This document shows, in pieces, positions 39,830 through 48,229 of a stretch of DNA of 64,000 nt (its first letter is position 1; every line of letters begins with the position of its first letter). Position numbers and translations under genes: made by a program. The stretch lies in assembly GCF_000718085.1 (NCBI RefSeq), contig NZ_JOEC01000001.1, forward strand, positions 806,001-870,000. Direction: 5' to 3'. The notes under the pieces were generated by a model. The model ran no database searches and was not told the origin of the DNA. It saw nothing but the letters and a program-made list of their open reading frames with translations. This DNA is from Mycetocola saprophilus. Lineage in GTDB: Bacteria > Actinomycetota > Actinomycetes > Actinomycetales > Microbacteriaceae.

Positions 39830-42800
39830 GTGAAGAACAGGAATTTCAGGATTGCGACGGCCGCCACGGTGGCGCTCGCGCTGATCGTGGGTGGTGCCTC
39901 ACTGAGCGCCTACGCGGCCAGCGGCGCGGCAAGCCCCGAGGCTTCCCCCTCCGAGGCGGCACTCGCGGTCACCGCCAATGAGAACATTCGCGCGGTGGAT
40001 GACGCCCCGGCGCAGGCCCCCGCCCCCCGAGTCGGGACCGATGAGCCGGCCGCCGAGCCGACAAACTCCGCCGAGCCAACCGCCCCCGCGGCGTCTTCGG
40101 AGTCCGAGGCTGCGGGTACCACCGCGCCCGAGGCCGCAGCCGAAACCGGCACCAAGGGAACCGCAGAGTTGGACCGAGCACCGCTTGCCGGAGACGCTCT
40201 TCTCGCGGATGCGGGCCTTGTGACCCCGATGGCCGCGCCGACGGTGGTGCCTCCCGGCAGCAAGGCCGTGATCAACGTGCAGGTTGGTGGCACCCGCGGC
40301 GCCGACGGTAGCGTGGGCCCGCAACAGGGTGTGGTGCTGCGACTGGTGAGCGATAACGGGGGCCCCTCCAACACCCTCTACGCCCCCTGGGCTACCTGCA
40401 CCTCCGATGCCGATGGAAACTGTGCCTTCCTGGTGCCCTCGACCTTTTCCTTTCCCTGGTTTGGCAGCGCACCCTGGGTGAGCCTGCAGAGCACGCCGGC
40501 CGGTGTGTACTCGATCACGATGACCCGTACCGGCACCCAGAACACCGCCATCACCACCCCCTATGCTTTCCAGACCTCCACGGGCGATTTCAGTCAGGGA
40601 CGTATCACCAAATACCCAACCGGGGGATCCACCTCCTCCAGCGCGGCGCTGAACAGCACGGGGATCTTCCAAACTTCCCAGGCAAACCCGGCGCTGGCCC
40701 CCAAGTGTGGGCTGAACATCGGCCTGCTGGTTGACCTGTCTTCCTCGCTGAGCGGCTCGCAGGCCGCCCTGCGCACCGCCACCACCGGATTCGTGGATGC
40801 CCTGACCGGCACCCCGACCCGCCTGGGCATCTGGACGTTCGGGACCAACTCTCCGGCCGCCGGGTCCTCCAACACCAACTCGGCGATGGTGAGCCTCGCC
40901 ACCACCCAGTCCGCCGCACCGATCCGCACCAAGGCCAACGGACTCACCGTGCCCAGCGATTCGGGCACCAACTGGGATGCGGGACTGCGCGCGATCACCG
41001 CGAGTTCCGAGGCGCTCGACCTGGTGCTGGTCCTGACCGACGGCGCCCCGACCTACCGGCTGAGCGCCGGTGGAGCGGTGAATGGTGTGGGTAACAACAC
41101 CACCGTGGCCGACATCGAGGCCGCCGTATTCAGCGCCAACGCGCTCAAGGCCAAGGGCACCACCGTCATGGCACTGGGCATCGGTTCGGCCTTCACCGAG
41201 GCCAACATCGAGAACCTCAAGTCGATCAGTGGGACCCGCGAGGGTACCGACTTCCTGAAGGTTGCCGATTACACCGCCCTGAACGCACAGTTGAAGGCCC
41301 TGGCCGGCGCCCAGTGTGATGGCACCATCAACGTGGGCAAGACCGTGAAAACCGCCACCAACCCGGCCGGCTCGCCGGCCTCGGGCTGGACAATGAGCGT
41401 GACCAACGCCGCGGCCAGTTCCGTCGCCCCCGCCTCCGCGGTGACCGGTGCCACCGGCGTGGCCTCGTTCAAGGTCAACAACCTGCCGATCGGCACCCCG
41501 CGCGCCATCACCATCGCCGAGACCCAGCAGCCCGGATACGTCCTGGAGCAGCAGGGTGGCAAGAACGCGGTGTGTACCCGCGCCGACACCAAGGCCGCCG
41601 TCACGGTGACCAACGTGGGTGACACGGGCTTCACCGTCGATGCGATCGCCAACACCTCGATCAGCTGCCAGATCGTGAATAAGGAGGTCACCGCGACGGT
41701 GACGGTCACCAAGAAGTGGATCGTCAACGGACAGACCTTCGCGCACGGTAGTCAGCCCTTCGGGGCGGCGTCCTACACGCTGAACGGCGCGGCCGCCCGC
41801 ACCGACTTCGGAACCAAGCAGACCGGATTCACCGCCGGACAGAGCGTGACCCTGGCCGAGCCCGCCCCCACCCAGATTCCCTCGGGCTGCCGTCTGCTGG
41901 GTGTTGATGGTGTGGAAACCCGCGTGCTCGTGGTTGGCGACAACGCCTTCCAGCTCACCAACCGGTTTGAGTGCACCAGCACGCTCCAGCTGAACAAGGT
42001 GGTGCGCGGCGGAACCGCTCAGCCCTCCGACTTCACCCTGAAGGCCACCCCCGGTGGTACCGGTATCAGCGGAGTCAGCGTCGCCGTCAACCCGGGCACC
42101 GTGGTGCTCTCCGAGAGCGGTGGACCCAGCGAATACCGCCCGGTTGTGGCCGCGGGAACCACCCTGGTCCCCGGTGCCGTAGGCTCCTGGGTTTGTGAGC
42201 GCGATTCGGGTTCCGGATTCACCGGAATCGCCGACGGGCGCAACGGCTCGATCACCGTCGGATGGGGCGATAAGCTGCGCTGCACGGTGATCAATGAGGC
42301 CGCGACCCTGACCCTGTCCAAGGTTGTGCTGAATGGAACGGACACCCACGCCGTCCCGGGAAACTGGACGCTCTCGGCCCTCACCAAGCCCAGTGACGGC
42401 CCGATACGGGGCTTCCACACGACCGGATCCGCACGGTCCGCCGCGATTCCCGTCACGATTGCCCCGGACCGCGAGTACACACTCTCCGAGATCGGACTGG
42501 TGAACGGATTTGTCCGGGCCTCGCTGATCTGCGATGACGGCACCCGGACCTTCACCCCCGAGAACGCCACCATCAGGGTCGCGGCAAACACCTCGCTGCA
42601 CTGCGAATTCACCAACGCCGCGGTGCCCAGACTGACGATCGTCAAGACCGGATGGGAACTCTCCGAGATCATCCCCGGCACCGGACCGATCGGGTCCCCG
42701 GTGATCGACACCTCGATCCCGCGGCCCTCGGGGAGCGAGGTCCAGTGGACCTACCGCGTCAGCAACACCGGCGCCCTGCCGATCGAGAACATCTCGGTCC

Positions 42801-42925
42801 TCGATAACAAGCTTGCGGCGAACGCCGTGAACTGCCCCGCCGCGAACACTCGCGACGATGGCACCCGATTCCTCGCGGCCGGCGCGTCCATGACGTGCTG
42901 GGCACGAGGATCCCTCACCCCGTAG
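39830..42925 (+). CDS. Secreted vWA-domain adhesin-like surface protein
   Basis: 1031 residues. GTG 39830 is chosen because AAAGGA lies seven bases upstream and a signal peptide begins there; ATG 39809 is the alternative. After the signal peptide comes an Ala/Pro/Glu-rich segment (about 35-130) and a von Willebrand A domain (about 295-500) with a MIDAS motif DLSSS, a later Thr in GTNWD and TDGAP. Then come several SpaA/DUF5979-like beta modules, each beginning like LNKVVRGG or LSKVVLNG, and a DUF11-like end (YRVSNTGALPIENISV). The layout resembles pilus-tip adhesins of Gram-positives. There is no C-terminal sorting signal or membrane helix. Confidence 0.8.
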   Translation: MKNRNFRIATAATVALALIVGGASLSAYAASGAASPEASPSEAALAVTANENIRAVDDAPAQAPAPRVGTDEPAAEPTNSAEPTAPAASSESEAAGTTAPEAAAETGTKGTAELDRAPLAGDALLADAGLVTPMAAPTVVPPGSKAVINVQVGGTRGADGSVGPQQGVVLRLVSDNGGPSNTLYAPWATCTSDADGNCAFLVPSTFSFPWFGSAPWVSLQSTPAGVYSITMTRTGTQNTAITTPYAFQTSTGDFSQGRITKYPTGGSTSSSAALNSTGIFQTSQANPALAPKCGLNIGLLVDLSSSLSGSQAALRTATTGFVDALTGTPTRLGIWTFGTNSPAAGSSNTNSAMVSLATTQSAAPIRTKANGLTVPSDSGTNWDAGLRAITASSEALDLVLVLTDGAPTYRLSAGGAVNGVGNNTTVADIEAAVFSANALKAKGTTVMALGIGSAFTEANIENLKSISGTREGTDFLKVADYTALNAQLKALAGAQCDGTINVGKTVKTATNPAGSPASGWTMSVTNAAASSVAPASAVTGATGVASFKVNNLPIGTPRAITIAETQQPGYVLEQQGGKNAVCTRADTKAAVTVTNVGDTGFTVDAIANTSISCQIVNKEVTATVTVTKKWIVNGQTFAHGSQPFGAASYTLNGAAARTDFGTKQTGFTAGQSVTLAEPAPTQIPSGCRLLGVDGVETRVLVVGDNAFQLTNRFECTSTLQLNKVVRGGTAQPSDFTLKATPGGTGISGVSVAVNPGTVVLSESGGPSEYRPVVAAGTTLVPGAVGSWVCERDSGSGFTGIADGRNGSITVGWGDKLRCTVINEAATLTLSKVVLNGTDTHAVPGNWTLSALTKPSDGPIRGFHTTGSARSAAIPVTIAPDREYTLSEIGLVNGFVRASLICDDGTRTFTPENATIRVAANTSLHCEFTNAAVPRLTIVKTGWELSEIIPGTGPIGSPVIDTSIPRPSGSEVQWTYRVSNTGALPIENISVLDNKLAANAVNCPAANTRDDGTRFLAAGASMTCWARGSLTP

Positions 42926-42966
42926 TCACACCCCTCCTTCGCACCACCTCACATAAAGGAATCATC

Positions 42967-43587
42967 ATGAAGATCTCAACTCGCGGTATCGTCGCCGGCG
43001 CTCTGGGCCTCGGGCTCCTGGCAGGCGGTAGCACCTTCGCCCTCTGGAGCTCCACCACCGACGCCGACGCCGGCACGATCAACACCGGTAACCTGCACGT
43101 CGCCGTGGCCGGCGCACCGGTCTGGACCGACGTCTCGACCGACGTGGTGGGTGTCCCGGTTGCTATCCCCGACGCCACCAAGTTCAAGACCGTTCCCGGC
43201 GACACCCTGAACCGCACCCAGGACATTAACGTGACCCTGACCGGTGACAACCTCAACGCGACCCTGAATGTCACCTCGAGCGCCCTCAGCGCCCTGGATG
43301 CGCAGGGTGTGGCCAAGGCCGGAACCGGCGGGCTCACCGCGACCTACATCGTCCTGGACAAGAACAACCAGGCCGTTCCGCTGGTGAGCGGCACCCCCTC
43401 GGCCAAGACCGCGCTGGGTACCCCTGTCACCCTCAAGGTGCCCAAGAACACCGGCACCACCCCGGACACCTACACCGTGAAGATCGAACTCGCCTTCGAT
43501 AAGACCGCCACCGACCTGACCTACGCCAGCGCGCAGGCGGTCCTGGGCAACGTCAACTTCTCGCTCGAGCAGAGCACCCGCGGCTAG
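42967..43587 (+). CDS. Exported protein with SipW-type signal peptide, TasA/camelysin-like
   Basis: 206 residues. The N-terminus (GLGLLAGGSTFALWSSTTDADAGTINTGNL) has the alternate signal peptide pattern used by SipW substrates, with the hydrophobic run ending in FALW and cleavage near the ALWS..D region. The mature part is an Ig/jelly-roll-like beta-rich domain with many Thr and Val. TasA and camelysin proteins polymerise into extracellular fibres in Bacillus; actinobacterial members are less studied. The short gap from the vWA gene and the dedicated peptidase downstream support export through that enzyme. Confidence 0.8.
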   Translation: MKISTRGIVAGALGLGLLAGGSTFALWSSTTDADAGTINTGNLHVAVAGAPVWTDVSTDVVGVPVAIPDATKFKTVPGDTLNRTQDINVTLTGDNLNATLNVTSSALSALDAQGVAKAGTGGLTATYIVLDKNNQAVPLVSGTPSAKTALGTPVTLKVPKNTGTTPDTYTVKIELAFDKTATDLTYASAQAVLGNVNFSLEQSTRG

Positions 43588-43665
43588 TTCCACCCTCGGT
43601 GGGGTGGGCACACCCCCTGCCCACCCCATCGCAGTTCTCTCCTCAGTTTTGAAAGGCCCTGACCC

Positions 43666-44427
43666 ATGAAACGCACCCTTGCCGCCGCCACCGCGCTGGC
43701 TCTCGGCGCCACGCTCGGCACCGCCGGCGCCGCGACCTGGGCCCTCTGGTCACAGCAGACCGCCGTGTACGATGCCGTGACGATCGGCTATGCGGGATTC
43801 GCCGTCGGCAACCCCGGTGCAACCCCCGCGCAGATGGACCGCGCGCAAAGCCCGCAGGCGAACGTCACCTGGTCGGCCAGCTCGGCACCCGGCGGGAACC
43901 CGATCACCGCCCTGCAAACCAAAAACTTCGCCGACGCGGTGATCCGGGTGGATGGCCAGTCGCAGGGCAACCGCGGGCTCGCCTATGCGCTGCGCGGCGC
44001 CCACGTCACCGGCGGTGACACCACCCTGGTGGATGGCGCGCGCGTGCGCATCGTCCGGGCAAGCACGGCCGAGGGCTGTGCCCCGGCCCTCAACGCCGAT
44101 GCCGGCACCCTCTATGAGGGGGCGCTGGCGGCCGCGCGGATTCCCGCGCGCGAGCTGGTCTCCTCGGCCTACAGCACGGCGGGTTGGGACACCCCGGAAC
44201 ACGAGTTCCTGTGCCTGCGCCTGAGCCGTCCGGTGGCCCTGAACACCACCTATACCAACATTGGATCCGCGAGCGGCACCTACACCAATCCCGAGACCGG
44301 TGCCCGGGTGAGTGTTTCGGGGGAGGATCGCTGGTCGATCGGCCTCGGCTACGACACCCGGGCGTTCCAGGCGAGCTTTGCCCTGGACTTCGGTTTCGAG
44401 ACCTTCCGCGGTCGGTTTGCCGGATAG
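43666..44427 (+). CDS. Second exported protein with SipW-type signal peptide
   Basis: 253 residues. Signal peptide with GTAGAATWALWSQQTAVYDAVTIGYAGFAVG, again the alternate type seen in SipW substrates. GAAAGG precedes the ATG. The mature part has no named domain that I recognise; it holds two Cys residues (near CAPAL and FLCLRL) that could form a disulfide. It could be a minor fibre subunit or an anchor/assembly partner of the upstream TasA-like protein. It ends six bases before the peptidase gene. Confidence 0.75.
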   Translation: MKRTLAAATALALGATLGTAGAATWALWSQQTAVYDAVTIGYAGFAVGNPGATPAQMDRAQSPQANVTWSASSAPGGNPITALQTKNFADAVIRVDGQSQGNRGLAYALRGAHVTGGDTTLVDGARVRIVRASTAEGCAPALNADAGTLYEGALAAARIPARELVSSAYSTAGWDTPEHEFLCLRLSRPVALNTTYTNIGSASGTYTNPETGARVSVSGEDRWSIGLGYDTRAFQASFALDFGFETFRGRFAG

Positions 44428-44433
44428 CCCATC

Positions 44434-45222
44434 ATGTCCATGCTGATCACCACCACCGAGCCGGACACGGAGCGCCCCGACACCTCGCCGGATGGCCTCG
44501 AGCCCGGGAGCCCGTCCGGTCCCGCGAATGAGCCCGAGCCTTCGGATGAGTTCGGTCCCGCGAATGAGTCCGAGTCCTCGAGCGCGTCCGGGTCCTCGAG
44601 CGCGTCCGAGCCCCCGACTGAGTCCAGGCTCGCGAGTGAGTCCGATCCTTCGACCCGTCGCGGTCGTCGAGCATCCCAGACCGGGACTCCCACGCCCCCG
44701 CGTGGATTCTGGTTCGGGGTCTGGCGAGGGGCCGGGGCCGTGCTGCTCGCGCTGCTGGTTCTGGTCAGCGCCGCGGTCACCGTGGTGCCGCTGGTGATCG
44801 GGGCGGTGCCGCTCACGGTCCTGACCGGATCGATGCAACCCACCATCCGCCCCGGCGACATCGTGGTGTCGGCCCCGGTCGAGGCGTCCCGGCTGAGCGT
44901 GGGCGACGTGGTCACCTTCCAACCCATCTCCAACGATCCCACCCTGATCACCCACCGTATTCGCTCGATGAGCGCGGGGGACTCGGGCGTGCGTCTGATC
45001 ACCCGCGGGGATGCCAACGGCGCCGATGACCCGGAAATCGGCGCCGATCAGGTCCGCGGACTCGTGCTCTACACGGTACCGTATGTGGGCTGGGTCACCA
45101 ACCTGGTGGGCGGCAACATCCGCGGCCCCCTCATCACCCTCGTCGGCCTGGGACTGGTCGGCTACGCAGTCTTCACCATTGTGCGTCGTCCCCGCGGCGC
45201 CACCGAAAGGAACACACCATGA
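44434..45222 (+). CDS. ER-type signal peptidase I (SipW-like)
   Basis: 262 residues. Catalytic Ser133 lies in TGSMQPTIRPGD and His174 in LITHRI. The His in place of the bacterial Lys is the SipW/ER-type dyad. Two membrane helices (about 100-122 and 228-252) flank the catalytic domain. Unusually, about 90 cytosolic residues precede the first helix, rich in Ser, Glu and Pro and containing an 18-base tandem DNA repeat (44574-44608). It should mature the two exported proteins just upstream. Its end overlaps the next gene. Confidence 0.88.
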   Translation: MSMLITTTEPDTERPDTSPDGLEPGSPSGPANEPEPSDEFGPANESESSSASGSSSASEPPTESRLASESDPSTRRGRRASQTGTPTPPRGFWFGVWRGAGAVLLALLVLVSAAVTVVPLVIGAVPLTVLTGSMQPTIRPGDIVVSAPVEASRLSVGDVVTFQPISNDPTLITHRIRSMSAGDSGVRLITRGDANGADDPEIGADQVRGLVLYTVPYVGWVTNLVGGNIRGPLITLVGLGLVGYAVFTIVRRPRGATERNTP

Positions 45223-45935
45223 AACGGATCACCGTTGCCGCCGTCGCGGGCGCCCTCGCCCTGACGGTTGCGGGGCCCGCCCTCGGCGCACACGCCGCCG
45301 ACGAGATTGGGCTCTCCTGGGACGGACACTCGGGGTTCGCCGCGGAACTCGACCGCCCGGTGTTTGTCACCCCGCGGGTGGTGCCCGGAGACGCCGACTC
45401 GCGCTCCTTCGTGGTGCGCAACCAGGGCGAAACCGCCGCGGTCCTCACCGCCAAGATTGTCAACGTACGGCTCACCGGCAACCCCGCGGACGAGTACTAC
45501 CGGGACTTCACGGTGAACAGCCTCCCGGTGATCGATCGCTTCGGCAATGACACCACGATCCTGACCACCCGCGTGCAGCCCGGCGGTACCGCCACCGTTA
45601 ATCTCGACTACGATCTGCCCGAGGCGGCGGTCAGCGGCAACTATCCGGTGGCCGACGAGCAGGCGGTCTCGGTGGCATTCGATGTGCGGCTGACCCTGGC
45701 GGGGGAGAGCCGAATTGATGGCCCGCCGGTCAGCCCCACGCCGACCCCGTCCGCACCCACACCCTCCGAGCAGCCCCCGGTGGCGGGACCGCCCGCGGCC
45801 GCCGGACCCGGCACCCTGGTGCGCACCGGCGCCGAGGGATGGCCGCTGATCGCCGCCATCGGCGCACTCCTGGCCGGTGGAGACCTGGCGCTTCGGCGGC
45901 GAATGAACGGTGCAGCCTCCCGGCGCACCCCCTAG
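45219..45935 (+). CDS. Surface protein with LVRTG sorting-like C-terminal anchor
   Basis: 238 residues. A signal peptide (about 1-27, ending AHAA) leads to a beta-rich domain (about 28-165) and a Pro/Thr-rich spacer. The end carries LVRTGAEGW, a hydrophobic helix and an Arg-rich tail (LALRRRMN). This is the layout of a sortase substrate, with LVRTG in place of LPXTG or LAXTG. AAAGG precedes the ATG, which overlaps the peptidase gene. It could anchor the fibre proteins to the wall or membrane. No sortase gene is in the window. Confidence 0.7.
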   Translation: MKRITVAAVAGALALTVAGPALGAHAADEIGLSWDGHSGFAAELDRPVFVTPRVVPGDADSRSFVVRNQGETAAVLTAKIVNVRLTGNPADEYYRDFTVNSLPVIDRFGNDTTILTTRVQPGGTATVNLDYDLPEAAVSGNYPVADEQAVSVAFDVRLTLAGESRIDGPPVSPTPTPSAPTPSEQPPVAGPPAAAGPGTLVRTGAEGWPLIAAIGALLAGGDLALRRRMNGAASRRTP

Positions 45936-45997
45936 AGCCACCGCCGGTGGTGATCCGTGGTCGTCATGGGTCCCGAATCACCGCCGGCGTGGACCCC

Positions 45998-46035
45998 GCC
46001 CGCTCCGACCCCTGTCGGAGCGGGCGGTTTATTTT
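45998..46035 (+). terminator. Terminator of the surface operon
   Basis: A perfect 12-bp stem (GCCCGCTCCGAC / GTCGGAGCGGGC), a CCCT loop, then GGTTTATTTT. The right arm is also the start of a 49-bp tandem repeat. Confidence 0.75.
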
Positions 46036-46140
46036 GCTCCGACAGTCCGTATGCAGACCCGTGTCGGAGCGGGCGGTTTATTGTGCCCCGACAGTCCGTA
46101 TGCAGACCCCTGTCGGAGCGGGCGGTTTATTGTGCCCCGT
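46013..46140 (+). repeat. 49-bp tandem repeat, about 2.6 copies, built on a terminator arm
   Basis: Units start with TGTCGGAGCGGGCGGTTTAT at 46013, 46062 and 46111; the third ends near 46140. Units differ at a few positions. Each unit also holds CTCCGACAG, which can pair with CTGTCGGAG of the same or a neighbouring unit. It fills much of the 327-base gap between the surface operon and the serine hydrolase gene. Confidence 0.9.
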
Positions 46141-46262
46141 CGGCATGCGCCCCGCGCGCGCATGCCGGCGGGGGAATCGGGTCGGGGATAGGCTGGGCAC
46201 ACCGGTCATCCGGGCCCGCATCACGAGTGTCCAGGGCCCGCGGCCGAGGTAAGGAGCACACA

Positions 46263-47378
46263 ATGAATCCGTCCGACACCACCGCCACCCGCGCAGTCGA
46301 GATCACCCACACGCTGGAATCCCTGGTGCGTGACCCCGCCAGCGTGGGCGTCGCGGGCCGCATCCCCGGTTCGGCCCTCGCCCTGGCCGGGCTCACCCCC
46401 GCCGGCGAACGCGTCGATTTCCTGCATGGCCGCACCGCCCTGGAGGAGTTTGGTCCCGAGATTTCTCGACCGCTCACCGCCGAGCATCGGTTCGACTTCG
46501 CCTCGCTCTCCAAGCTCTTTGTGTCGGTGGCTGCGCTCAGCGTGGTGGAATCCGGGCTGGTGGATCCGGACGCCCCAATCGGCGAGGTCCTCGGCGATGC
46601 GCTGCATCCCGACGCCCGCCGGATCACCCTGATGAACCTCCTGGCCCATGACTCGGGCCTCCCCGCCAATACCCGGTTCTGGGAGCAGAACCCGGGTGCC
46701 GACGCGCTCTGGGCTCACGTTCTGGGGACCGCTCCGGTGCGCGCGCCGGGGGAGGGTCACGAGTACTCGTGCATCGGGTACAACATTCTTGGACGCATCC
46801 TAGAAACGGTGAGCGGGGAAGACCTACCCACCCTGATGCGCACCCGAGTCCTAGAACCGCTGGGCACGCGGAACACCGGCTACCACCCGATCGACCCCAG
46901 CGTCGCCGTGGCCACCGAAGAGCAGCCCGGCCGTGGATTGGTGCGGGGGAGCGTGCACGATGAGCTGTCCTTCTTCCTCGGCCGCCCCAGCGGAAACTCG
47001 GGCCTGTTTGGTCCCGCCGATGATGCCCTTGCCCTGGGCCGGATGATCCTGGCCGGCGGACTCGGTGATCGCGGACGGGTACTCTCGCCCGCGTCAGTTT
47101 CGCTGCTGGCTACCCCGCGGATCCACGCGACCAATCCCGCGGGCACCTTCGGGCAGGCCGTCGGATTTCGCGTGCACGATGCCGAGTTTATGGGCGCGGT
47201 GCCGGGACTTGGGCACACCGGATTCACCGGGACGATGCTGGTGGTGGACCCGGTGCACGAGAGCGCCGTGGCGCTGCTCACCAACCGTGTACATCCGGGA
47301 CGCGCCCGGGCGAACGTGTTCGCACTGCAGCGGCTGGCCAGTGAAACCGTGTGCCTCGCGGGTGTGACAGTCGGATAA
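46263..47378 (+). CDS. Serine hydrolase of the beta-lactamase/class C family
   Basis: 371 residues from ATG 46263, preceded by TAAGGAG; the frame runs upstream through the repeats but has no good start there. The nucleophile motif SLSK is at residues 81-84. The second motif, usually YxN, reads YSC (in EYSCIGYNILG). LLAHDSGLP is typical of the family. No signal peptide is seen, so it is probably cytosolic. Members are esterases, D-amino-acid peptidases or unknown hydrolases, rarely true beta-lactamases. The neighbouring TetR gene may regulate it. Confidence 0.78.
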   Translation: MNPSDTTATRAVEITHTLESLVRDPASVGVAGRIPGSALALAGLTPAGERVDFLHGRTALEEFGPEISRPLTAEHRFDFASLSKLFVSVAALSVVESGLVDPDAPIGEVLGDALHPDARRITLMNLLAHDSGLPANTRFWEQNPGADALWAHVLGTAPVRAPGEGHEYSCIGYNILGRILETVSGEDLPTLMRTRVLEPLGTRNTGYHPIDPSVAVATEEQPGRGLVRGSVHDELSFFLGRPSGNSGLFGPADDALALGRMILAGGLGDRGRVLSPASVSLLATPRIHATNPAGTFGQAVGFRVHDAEFMGAVPGLGHTGFTGTMLVVDPVHESAVALLTNRVHPGRARANVFALQRLASETVCLAGVTVG

Positions 47379-47415
47379 TCGGAGGACCGGATCCGCCGTG
47401 CGATATCATCACACT

Positions 47416-48018
47416 ATGAGCGACTCCACCCCGAAACCCCTCCGCGCCGACGCCGAACGCAACCGCGCAATTCTGCTGACCGTGGCCGGGGAGCTGTTCG
47501 CCGAGCACGGCATCGGGGGATCGCTTGAGGATGTCGCTCGTCGCGCCGAGGTGGGCATCGGTACCCTGTATCGCCGCTTTCCCACCCGCGACGATCTGAT
47601 CATCGCGCTCTACAGCGAGCAGCTGGAGCACTTCGTGACGATCGCCAGCGACGCCGTAAACTTCGCCGACCGCGATGCCGCTCGCGCCTTCCGGGCGTTT
47701 GTGCACTACACGATCGAGCTCCAGTCCGCCGATCGAGGCTTCTCGGATGTGCTCCTGGACGGGTTCGAGAACCCCCGGATCTTCCGCGACGAACACGAGC
47801 TGATCCGCGCGGGAATCACCGAACTGTTCGATGCCGCCCGCGAGGCCGGCGTGATTCGCGCGGATGTGTCGGATCGTGACTTCCCGCTGATCCTCCGCGC
47901 CACCGCCCACCTGGCGGGTGCCCCCGAACGAGCCGACGAGCTGGCACGCCTGGCCGGACTGCTTATTTCGGCACTGACCGGCGATTCCACCATCCCGCTC
48001 CCCGTCGCCGAGGGATAG
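47416..48018 (+). CDS. TetR family transcriptional regulator
   Basis: 200 residues from ATG 47416. The N-terminal helix-turn-helix (SLEDVARRAEVGIGTLYRRF, about residues 36-55) is classical; the C-terminal helical part should bind an unknown ligand. An in-frame ATG-like start further upstream (47398) is less likely. It starts 37 bases after the serine hydrolase gene in the same direction and may be co-transcribed. Target and ligand are unknown. Confidence 0.85.
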   Translation: MSDSTPKPLRADAERNRAILLTVAGELFAEHGIGGSLEDVARRAEVGIGTLYRRFPTRDDLIIALYSEQLEHFVTIASDAVNFADRDAARAFRAFVHYTIELQSADRGFSDVLLDGFENPRIFRDEHELIRAGITELFDAAREAGVIRADVSDRDFPLILRATAHLAGAPERADELARLAGLLISALTGDSTIPLPVAEG

Positions 48019-48229
48019 CTAAGGGGAGCTGCGGCTCCGGCACGGGCGACGCGCGCGGTGTGGAAATTTGAGAATCCGGTATGGTCGTGTCGCAAAAACG
48101 GTGTTAGCCTGACCAGGCGGCGCACCCGCCGCGTTCCGTTTACACCCCTCCACTCACCGGAGCGATGTGACGGGGTGGCCTCCGCCTAGTGGATGGCCAT
48201 CATGGACCTACGGGGAGTGAAACACGGTT
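48019..48229 (+). promoter_or_regulatory. Structured leader upstream of the NlpC/P60 gene, possible c-di-AMP riboswitch
   Basis: The 211-base gap holds several helices: GGCGGCGCACCCGCCG (about 48117-48132) and TGGCCTCC...GGATGGCCA (about 48176-48200). It ends with CGGGGAGTGAAACACGG just before the start, which loosely recalls the ydaO-type GGGGUGAAUC element that often precedes actinobacterial NlpC/P60 genes. I cannot fit the full consensus by eye, so the riboswitch call is weak. Confidence 0.25.

Noticed and set aside
39899..42601. A 900-codon minus-strand frame opposite the vWA gene
   Set aside because: Same GC-bias shadow effect; no domain, no ribosome-binding site, and the + strand gene has clear domains.
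46013..46140. Possible CRISPR array
   Set aside because: Units are contiguous 49-bp tandem copies with no variable spacers, and no cas gene is nearby.
45957..46262. N-terminal extension of the serine hydrolase through the 49-bp repeats
   Set aside because: The frame is open only because the repeats contain no stops; a good ribosome-binding site and ATG at 46263 mark the real start.
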